In this document: piece by piece, positions 8,102 to 14,746 of the stretch
Position numbering within the stretch: position 1 is the first letter of the stretch
How the letters are laid out: each line of letters opens with the position of its first letter
Assembly: GCA_015039465.1 (NCBI GenBank)
Contig: MU130443.1
Location: 193,872-211,222 of the forward strand
From: Phlegmacium glaucopus
Taxonomy: Eukaryota; Basidiomycota; Agaricomycetes; Agaricales; Cortinariaceae
DNA length: 17,351 bases
Direction: 5' to 3'
The notes under the pieces: generated by a model
Databases searched by the model: none
The model's input: the letters and a program-made list of their open reading frames with translations, nothing else
What the model was told of the DNA's origin: nothing
Translations under genes and position numbers: made by a program

Positions 8102-8686
8102 TGTTAAGTTTAAAACAAGGGGTCACATCGGAGTAACACCGGATCGGACAGAACGGAACCAGAACAAGTAACGGAAAGGACTTTGGCCTCAGCGTATGTG
8201 CTGTGCCGCCCAGCTCCTACAATGTCCTGATTTCGGAATGGAAGAAGAAGTAATAAGACGGAAGACCTCAGTGACTTAGAGGACGAACAAGAGGAGGAAA
8301 CAAAGTTGATATTCGAACTGAGGCAAAACATACAAGTTTGAGTACTTTAAATATAAAAGGAATTGCAACCGAAATAAGAATATAAATATAAGTGCTGTGT
8401 TCTGCTCCCGGAAAAGGTCCTGCATTCTTGGGTGAATAATCCATGGCTGGTGTGCTGACTGATAGTGGGAAAGTGATGACAAAGGAATAGTTGTTATGAC
8501 GAAGGTGTGGTAAGGGGTTTGGGATATTGTCGGAAGAGTCGGAATGATACGGAGAAGTCTCGGAGTCGGATGTAGGAGAAGTAGAGTCGGAGACAAAGGA
8601 AAGTACTGGAATGGAGTACGAACTACTGGAAACAACTCTGACGGAGTTGGACCGGTATAAATCATTGTTGTTGTTGTATATAAACA
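8102..8686 (-). repeat. Copia LTR copy, right (5' LTR position)
   Basis: Direct but diverged copy of 4348-4932, placed upstream of gag in element orientation. The inner edge (TGTTAAG on plus, CTTAACA on minus) is 66 bp from the gag ATG. The outer edge is uncertain, 8633 or 8686. A TATA-like TTATATTTATATTC lies mid-LTR on the minus strand. I counted about 22 CG dinucleotides against about 2 in the left copy. No matching 5 bp duplication flanks the outer ends of the pair (GATAT left, CCAAC right). Confidence 0.75.
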
Positions 8687-8730
8687 CCAACCAGAGAGCA
8701 GTGGACCAGACCTTAGGTCAAGAGACTCCC

Positions 8731-10040
8731 TGTTGTTTGTTTAGAGAAGGGATAACCTTGAATTTTAACACACAGAGGTAAGGGGAAAGAATAGAGAAGA
8801 GAAGGAGGAGGATGAAGGTCTTGGAAGATGAATGAGGTATAAGACAAGGATGAGGATGAGCAAGAGAGAGTCTTCAGTAAGACTATAGCGGTTGAGGGAT
8901 AGGGGATAGATTGACAGTAAGGGGCAAGAAAAGTGAACTTAAGGGAGGAATTCACTGGAATTCCACTGAGATGATGAAAGTGGGGGGTAAGAATGAATTG
9001 AACTGAACTACCTATCCTGGTACAAAAGAGCAGTATTTATACCCTAAGGATGAGGCTATGTAAAACAATAAAAAGAAACAAAGTACATGCTGTCAAAGGA
9101 AGAAAGATAAAGAGAGGACAGCTGCGAGAAGAAAAGAACAATGGAAAAGAAAAAGGAACAATAAAAAGATCTGTAAAGTGTCAAAGTGCGAGAGAAAAGA
9201 AAAGAAGGCAGTGTACATAGTCCAATAGCAAAAATATATTGACTCCATAGGCGTGTGGTCATGTCAAAAATGTGAAAGGTCCTGAGTCAACACTTGAAAG
9301 GCGCAGCCTTGTTCCCGAGAAAACACTACTTGCCCATGGTCCCATGTCGCGCAGCCTTGATAACACTTGACACTCTGCGAGAATAATCCTCTGCTGCTGA
9401 TTCATCTGCAATTCCTGCTTAGTCGTGATCCTCCTGGACTTCCTAAATTGTCATAAAGAGGGTGGGAAGGCTTCAGGTACCACGTGAATGATGGTTTTGG
9501 CAGTGAATGATAAGATAAGAGGTAGATGAGTGAGGATAGGGGACTGAGTGAGATCCAGGAGCGAGGTATGGCAAGATAGATAGCTGAAGCGAAGACTTGT
9601 GGGTCCATAGCCACAACAACAATGACAAAGCCTTTGACATAATGGGAGATGTGGCTGATGTGTCCATAAACGGGCCGTTCTTGAAATGATGGACCAAAGA
9701 TACGATCAAACGCGAGCCGATGACCGATGCGAATAGTAGATTGATCGCTGTGTTGTATCACTAGCCAAGGGACAAACGGATGGTAGATGTTAAGGAGCAT
9801 GTTGATAGTGTAAATGATAGACAACATAGTGGAAGACATTGAGGATATGATGAGCGATGAGGATGTTATCGTTGAACGAATGGTTTTGTTGACCAGGAAC
9901 GCGATTCAGGGCCGCTTCCAAAATAGGTAAGCAAATTCAAAGTCCGCTTATTTTCATGATGGCGACTTTTAAGCTTTCTTCTCACGCTACCAATCAGTAT
10001 TGGTGCGCGACACCGGAGTAACGTGTGACGGAATGTAACA
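8731..10040 (-). repeat. Candidate long LTR (about 1.3 kb)
   Basis: On the minus strand the segment begins TGTTACATTCCGTCACACG and can be read to CTAAACAAACAACA, giving TGTT...AACA ends. A TATA box GGGTATAAATACTGC lies at about 9034-9048, roughly 1 kb from the 5' edge, followed by a pyrimidine-rich leader. That layout is LTR-like and resembles fungal gypsy LTRs. No second copy, primer site or flanking duplication is seen, so boundaries and class are tentative. Open frames inside (for example 9402-9839) lack any family motif. Confidence 0.35.
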
Positions 10041-10215
10041 GTTACCAAAGTTCAGTTCAGTTCGGTTCTTCAACCATTTTTGAAGAACCAAGAACCGAAC
10101 TGATGGGTCTATCACTGAACTGAACCTAAACCGGAACCTGAACCGATAGAACCGGTTCTATCGGTTCAGTCCGGTTCTAGAACTGGTTCGAACTGTTGAA
10201 CCAATGAAAAAACCT
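10041..10215. repeat. GGTTC/GAACC-rich inverted-repeat cluster, left
   Basis: Begins TTACCAAAGTTCAGTTCAG and is built of GGTTC, GAACC and CCGGTT units on both strands. It holds a 10 bp-stem hairpin GGTTCTTCAA/TTGAAGAACC (about 10060-10090) and a perfect 32 bp palindrome at 10138-10169. Composition and the CCAAAGTT end match the cluster at 12755-12902. Confidence 0.75.
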
Positions 10216-10395
10216 TATAATTTATTATTTTAATATGATGGGCCACTGGAGGTACTTTATTTTAGTTTAATAAGCTACAAGTAATCTACTAGCAATAACA
10301 GTATGACGAAATACAAAAAATGTGTTGTACAATGCTAATTTCCAGGATGGTGTTGTTGTTCATTCATTATATACCGTACCTTCAGTAAGTATGCA

Positions 10396-10971
10396 TCAGG
10401 CGAGGGTGAATTTCCTTCTGGATGGGCTACAACAGGCGGAAACCGAAGCAGAGACTTGGAGTTCATCGGCACTCTGATCGACAAGGATGATTAAGTAGTG
10501 ATAGATATGATGAACTAAGTTGAATGCTCACATCAACGTCAGCGGCTGGAATACTTACAGGAGCAAGATCATCAATCGCCGAAGTGGAAACCGAAGTAGA
10601 GAGTAGATTATGGGAGGCCTGATTGATGAGGATGGTTAAATACTTAAGGATGCGATGGGTGAAGCTGAACACTCACAGTAATGCCTACATCTTGAACGCT
10701 CTGCCAGCAACTTGAATCACTTGTGCGCTTGCAGCCACAGCATTTGCGGGAACGGATAGCATGGGATCGGTGGTGCTTGTTTTGATGGTCAACGTCGAAG
10801 TTGCTGGTTCAGAGTTGAATCCAGAGCATTGTTGATGGTCAGAGATGGATCTTTTGATTTCATGGTGCAGGTAGAAGTTGAAGATGTGGAATGGGTGCTT
10901 GGTGTAATCGGATCAACAAGTGACGATGGCTCCTCGACGGTCCTAGTGAATGAAGTGAGCGTATGGACCAA
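10396..10971 (-). pseudogene. Ser/Thr-rich intron-containing gene fragment, unknown function
   Basis: On the minus strand, exon-like blocks 10559-10618 and 10396-10473 join in phase through well-formed introns (10619-10676, GTGAGT to CAG; 10474-10558, GTAAGT to CAG). They read ASHNLLSTSVSTSAIDDLAP then SADELQVSASVSACC, ending in TGA. Upstream coding (TRTVEEPSSLVDPITPSTHS; STLTIKTSTTDPMLSVPANA) is Ser/Thr-rich but not in one continuous frame, so at least one frameshift or a further splice is needed. I do not recognise a family. Part of it (10719-10810) is duplicated at 12147-12232. Confidence 0.35.
10719..10810. repeat. Direct repeat flanking the tRNA-ligase fragments, copy 1
   Basis: About 90 bp similar to 12147-12232 in the same orientation. 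Landmarks are ACTTGTGCGC, GGAACGGATAGCATGGGATC, GTCGAAGTTGCTGGTTC. On the minus strand both encode ADPMLSVPA- or TDPMLSVPA-like residues. Confidence 0.8.
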
Positions 10972-11159
10972 GAATCAACATTAAGAAGAAGTGGTTTCGA
11001 AAAGACATGGACAGACCGACGCCTGCATAGGCAGTAATCTGGCTGCGTGTGGATGCCAGGCTCGGTGTCAGTCTCAACACTGCCTTCGGTTGCTGTTCAC
11101 CCATCGTTGTTTGCTCGTTGTCGTCATTCATCTGTCATTCGAAGGAAAGATAAGAAAGA

Positions 11160-12056
11160 TAGAAAATATATGTGAAAAAGAAATTGAGAAAAACGCACCA
11201 CATCCAGGAACGGCTACAGGTACGATGATCGTCTTGCTAAATTTTTTGTTGGCCACCCCAGGTTCTCCGGCCTTCTCATCCACAGTCCCTAGCTCTTTCA
11301 CACCTTGCTCCATTTTCAAAAACTCTCCCTAGTCGCAATAATCCCCTTCCCTTTTGAGTACTCCTTAAACGACGCTGGATCATTTAACCCATTTGACATA
11401 CACCTTCGTCTCCGCTCTCTTCATCTTGGACTTGGGAAGGTTTGAAGGCGTCATTGGACCTTTGGCAGACAACAACAACTTGGTGACCTCTCCGGGTTTG
11501 TATGGAGATGCAACTACATCCACCTTCTTTCCATTCTTCGACGTCGACATGGGTGCTGTGATGTGTGTGCGGACAACGAACCCTTCTACTGTGATACAGC
11601 CGTCACGGTTGGATTTTAGTGATACAGCCGTTGGATTTTAGTGAAAGGGTGTACGGCGCAGCGGTGTGTGTTTCAAGGGAAAGCCACTAAGGGATAACAG
11701 AAGGTATAAGAAAGGAGCGAAAAAAGTAAAGAACAAAAAAAAAATGTACCGATGTCCAAGGTACTTCACCTATATTGAAAAATTGTTGTATCCTCTGACT
11801 ATTATTTGGCAGTTTCTGTTTGCTCCTCTTTTTCCTGGACGTCGTTGGGTATTTCCCTAGTAAACAGTCTTCTTGCGAGCGTAGGAAATGGTGACGGAAT
11901 ATCGTAGTATTTGAAATCTTTCATCTTCCAACTTCGCACCTGGATGGATGGATCTGCCGGTGTAGAATAGATTTTGACTAGCTTTGGAGATTTAGCCGAT
12001 AACGCATAAAGGGAGGCAATCAGATCAGAATCCGAAAACAATTGGATTTGGAACGG
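11160..12056 (-). pseudogene. Broken tRNA ligase gene fragments (TRL1-like)
   Basis: Two blocks on the minus strand match fungal tRNA ligase, the enzyme that joins tRNA exon halves after splicing. Block 1 (about 12056-11802) reads SLYALSAKSPKLVK, ADPSIQVRSWKMKDFKYYD and IPSPFPTLARRLFTRE from the N-terminal ligase domain. Block 2 (about 11500-11200) reads EVTKLLLSAKGPM, LPKSKMKRAETKVYVKWVK, NDPASFKEYSKGKGIIATRE, FLKMEQ and then SKTIIVPVAVPGCG, the start of the kinase-domain P-loop. Single-base deletions shift frame after YVKWVK (near 11385) and before FLKME (near 11317). The coding stops at GCG followed by GTGCGT, which looks like an intron donor, so the P-loop Lys exon is absent. The catalytic core of the ligase domain between the blocks is missing. 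The source gene elsewhere in the genome is presumably intact. Confidence 0.8.
11590..11642. repeat. Short tandem duplication in the capture block
   Basis: GTGATACAGCCGT and TTGGATTTTA occur twice in succession, the first copy with an extra CACGG. It lies between the two tRNA-ligase blocks. Confidence 0.8.
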
Positions 12057-12146
12057 TGGCCTGCGACAAGCCCAAGTGGGCAGTCCTAAGATGAGGCGAT
12101 GGAAAATGGTGGGCCATTTAGTTTGGAGTATTCGTCCTGGTCATCA

Positions 12147-12232
12147 ACTTGTGCGCATGCAGCTGCAGCAGGAACGGATAGCATGGGATCAGCGGTGTTT
12201 GTGTCAATGATCGATGTCGAAGTTGCTGGTTC
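12147..12232. repeat. Direct repeat flanking the tRNA-ligase fragments, copy 2
   Basis: Second copy of 10719-10810 with scattered substitutions and a six-base length difference. Just beyond it the sequence becomes a low-complexity run of TTGTTGT-type repeats (12235-12345). Confidence 0.8.
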
Positions 12233-12234
12233 TC

Positions 12235-12660
12235 ATTTGTTGTCGTTTGCTGGTTCTCATTTGTTGTCATTTGTTCATGTTCCTTCATTCATTGTTGGCA
12301 TTTGTTGTTGTTGTTTGTTCATTGTTGTTTGTTGAATTGTTGTTTGTCTGTAGTAGTTTATATCAGATTTAAATTAAATTAAAATTGAATTTTAAAAAAA
12401 TACCTGCCATTTGTTGTCGTTTGTTCATGTTCATTCATTCATTACCTGCCAAGGTAGTACCGGTGCTTGTCATCGTTGTGCTTGACATTGTTGTCCGTGC
12501 TCGTGGTAGTCATCCCTGTGTACTGTCATATACATCAATTAAATCAAGAAACTAAAATAACTCCCCCGGTAGCTGTTGGTGTGGTTGGTGTGGTTGTGGT
12601 ATTGTTGGTGTTGTCAGCGTTGTTGATAATGGGAGTCGCGGATTTTTCAAACTCCGAAAT
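12235..12660. repeat. Low-complexity TTGTTG/CATTTGTTG sequence
   Basis: Imperfect repeats such as GCTGGTTCTCATTTGTTGTC (two copies at 12226-12268), TTCATTCATT and GTTGGTGTGGTTG. On the minus strand it would encode Asn/Thr-rich runs, but no start, family motif or continuous frame is evident. Confidence 0.6.
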
Positions 12661-12754
12661 CCAAAACATCAATTGGGTCGGGCGCCTAACAATATTTTAT
12701 AGATTATAAATTCAATTCTCTGTGGGAAAATTAGAAAAAAAATCTACATAAAGT

Positions 12755-12902
12755 TTGGTTTGAACCGGTTTGAACCCGGTTCTCAAAATCTTAGAAATAT
12801 GAGAACCGAGAACCGGACCGAACCGAACTGAACCCAAACCGACAGTTTGGTTCTCTCAGTTCTCGGTTCTTGCACCAGTTCGGAACCAAACTTTGGCATC
12901 AC
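12755..12902. repeat. GGTTC/GAACC-rich inverted-repeat cluster, right
   Basis: Left edge AAAGTTTGGTTTGAACCGG; right edge, reverse-complemented, GATGCCAAAGTTTGGTTCCG. These inverted ends make it a small palindromic element of about 148 bp in its own right, or the right terminus of a block starting at 10041. Internal ACCGGACCGAACCGAACTG matches the style of the left cluster. Confidence 0.7.
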
Positions 12903-12904
12903 TA

Positions 12905-12925
12905 GACTGAGCTCGGGGCCCATAA
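12905..12925 (-). promoter_or_regulatory. Half-tRNA (initiator Met) primer-binding site
   Basis: The minus strand reads GGTTATGGGCCC, then CGAGCTC. GGTTATGGGCCC is the exact complement of GGGCCCATAACC, the conserved anticodon stem-loop of eukaryotic initiator tRNA-Met. Drosophila copia and yeast Ty5 prime from this internal tRNA site rather than from the tRNA 3' end. It sits directly after a short LTR, as required. Confidence 0.7.
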
Positions 12926-13162
12926 CCTATAGAAAGATATACAACTCAGTCTCGAAATCAAAGACTATATTCATTTAAGTTGTACCTATAGAAAGATATA
13001 CAACTACTGATAGTTAATACTAAAGTTGAATGATGAAAGTAAGGACTACTAACCTCAGTCTCGAAATCAAAGACTGAGGTACTAAGTACGAAAGACGAGA
13101 GAAATATATACTTGAGGATACGAATGAGTATCCGAGAGTAACAGCTCCATGTGATACAACAA
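12920..13162 (-). repeat. Short copia-type LTR adjoining the half-tRNA primer site
   Basis: On the minus strand it begins TGTTGTATCACATGGAGC, has an AGTATATATTTCTC TATA-like box, and runs into the primer site at 12925. It contains duplicated blocks: CTATAGAAAGATATACAACT (12928 and 12988) and CAGTCTCGAAATCAAAGACT (12947 and 13053), the latter with a CCTCAGTCT/AGACTGAGG hairpin. The expected terminal CA is not obvious at the inner end. The internal region of this element is gone, because the GGTTC cluster follows immediately. Confidence 0.5.
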
Positions 13163-13403
13163 AAGTAGTTAGTTACGATCATAGTAAAAGAACAAAAGAA
13201 TATAAGGAAATAAAAGACGGAAGAAATGGAGATATTTCAAATTATCGGAACGGCGTACGGTTTGTATTATTTCCTACATATTTCTTATTGTCCTACAGAA
13301 AATATGACAGCGGTGATAGGACCCAGGAGACATCTAGGGATGTAAACGCACCATTTTCGCGGTTTCACAACCTTTGCAGTATACTCATGGATGCTCACAT
13401 ATC

Positions 13404-13500
13404 ATTGCAGATACTTGCAGATCATTGCAGGTCATTGCAGATCATTGCAGGTCATTGCAGATCATTGCAGGTCATTGCAGGTCATTGCAGGTCATTGCAC
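13404..13500. repeat. 10 bp minisatellite GTCATTGCAG
   Basis: About nine tandem units alternating GATCATTGCAG-like and GTCATTGCAG, decaying into CATACTCGCA and CATCGCAGA units up to about 13570. Open frames on the plus strand here (13288-13800) are translations of the repeat in three frames. Confidence 0.9.
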
Positions 13501-13569
13501 ATACTCGCACATACTCGCAGCTCATCGCAGAACACTTGCAGATCATCGCAGATGCTTGCAGTCATCACC

Positions 13570-14041
13570 AACATTTGCATTATCATTCGCAGTTGCCAGC
13601 TGTTCTTGCAATCATTAAACACGACTCAAACAAAGGTCACTCAGGTGACTGTATTACTCATCACCTTTATTTTTATCTTGTCTCCTTTATTTGGCTCTTA
13701 TCTCCTATGTTTCATTACCAAATTACCGGACCCATGTGACTCCGCTTTTACCCACACTTTACATTTCTGTTTCACCTTTCCGCACTTAGCTATTTGCTAG
13801 TTACTATATTATTAGCAGTAGCAAGTAAGGTAAAGCATACAGGAGAACGGATGAATTACCACACTTTTGATCCCACCTTTAGAACATTGTACTAAGCTAC
13901 TCTTGCACTCCTTCAAAATCATCCTGCAAACTTCGCTTTTTCTGCACATTATCTCGCACTTTAAAGCGAACCTTCGCACCTCATAAAACCTCACTATCAC
14001 CTACTGAAGAGAACTACATCAACCCCACAAACTACATACTA
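13570..14041. other. No recognisable gene
   Basis: T/C-rich sequence without family motifs, splice pairs or repeats beyond the end of the minisatellite. Confidence 0.5.
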
Positions 14042-14150
14042 CTTGCGGTCTGACCCCACCGCAGGTACATCAGCGGATATATTAACTAAAGTGCTGTCAA
14101 CCTAAAAGGTGAAGAAATTCACCACTGCTTTAGGTTTACTACCGGTTTGA
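14042..14150 (+). pseudogene. Copia RNase H C-terminal tip
   Basis: The plus strand reads SADILTKVLST, a stop (TAA), then KVKKFTTALGLLPV and TGA at 14148-14150. This is the usual end of copia Pol: an ADILTKALP-like motif followed by a short tail. It lies just upstream of the polypurine tract and LTR. All upstream Pol is missing, and a nonsense codon interrupts even this piece. Where similarity begins (about 14042-14065) is uncertain. Confidence 0.65.
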
Positions 14151-14157
14151 GGGGGAG
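14149..14157 (+). promoter_or_regulatory. Copia polypurine tract
   Basis: GAGGGGGAG directly abuts TGTTGGAATC. This is the plus-strand primer site preceding a 3' LTR in copia elements. Confidence 0.8.
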
Positions 14158-14567
14158 TGTTGGAATCAAACCGATATACTATGTATGATTAGGTAATGTC
14201 TTTCTTTATTGATATGTAGCATCAGTAAATTCAGGGTCTGCTTACTAGCGCTGGATAGTGCCGGATAGCACCATAGCACCATAGTAAAGGGTCCTTTATT
14301 TGTAGTGCTGGACAGCATCATGCTATTCCTGTCTAGATGGCCTGTTATTGTAGAGTACTAGGGAGTGCTATATAGGCCTAGGTTACTACTATGGAGTACT
14401 ACATAGGTCTAGGTTACTACTACAGAGTACTTTATAGGCCTAAGTTACTACTATCCCGAAGCCATATCTCTCTTTCGAGCACTTGGTTAGTTCCACCCGA
14501 TGCTACAAAGTAGCATATAGACCATATAGACCATATAGTACCTTAATTCTTATAGTGTTGCATAACA
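14158..14567 (+). repeat. Copia 3' LTR (410 bp)
   Basis: Begins TGTTGGAATC after the polypurine tract and ends GTTGCATAACA, giving TGTT...AACA ends. It contains three tandem 31 bp units (14364-14394, 14395-14425, 14426-14456) with TAGGCCTAGGTTACTACTAT-like sequence and smaller ATAGCACC repeats near 14265. It differs from the other LTRs in the window, so it is a separate family. The 3' boundary is inferred from the terminal AACA. Confidence 0.6.
14364..14456. repeat. 31 bp tandem repeat, three copies, inside the LTR
   Basis: Units start AGTGCTATATAGG, AGTACTACATAGG and AGTACTTTATAGG and share AGGTTACTACTA with few substitutions. Confidence 0.9.
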
Positions 14568-14746
14568 AAAAAAATATTTATATTATGTATAGGCTATGAA
14601 TACGAAATATACTAATGTGCAAAAAACGGGGTATTAAAGACTACTTGAAAGAAACTTATGTCAACGGAACCTGGACCTTGGTTTTATCAACAAACTATAC
14701 TGGCAGTGAAACGAGGACATACCAAATCATTTCGGAAACCCAGTTA

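Noticed and set aside
8268..8690. 140-codon minus-strand open frame
   Set aside because: It lies within the copia LTR, and the other LTR copy does not preserve the frame.
9402..9839. 145-codon minus-strand open frame as a gene
   Set aside because: No recognisable family, no splice structure, hydrophobic low-information composition, and it lies in a candidate LTR.
10168..10205. tRNA gene suggested by GGTTCGAACTGTTGAACC (B-box-like)
   Set aside because: No A box, acceptor stem or anticodon arm fits nearby. The motif is one of many GGTTC units of the cluster.
10041..12902. Calling 10041-12902 a proven single DNA transposon
   Set aside because: The inverted edges match only over short CCAAAGTT/GGTTC stretches, no target duplication flanks them, and the right cluster is itself palindromic. 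It is kept as a hypothesis in the findings.
12905..12925. Initiator tRNA gene fragment on the plus strand
   Set aside because: Only the anticodon arm matches, there is no D or T arm, and the position next to an LTR is explained by a primer-binding site.
13288..13800. 170-codon plus-strand open frame
   Set aside because: Its core is the 10 bp minisatellite, which is open in three frames at once. The flanks show no coding signal.
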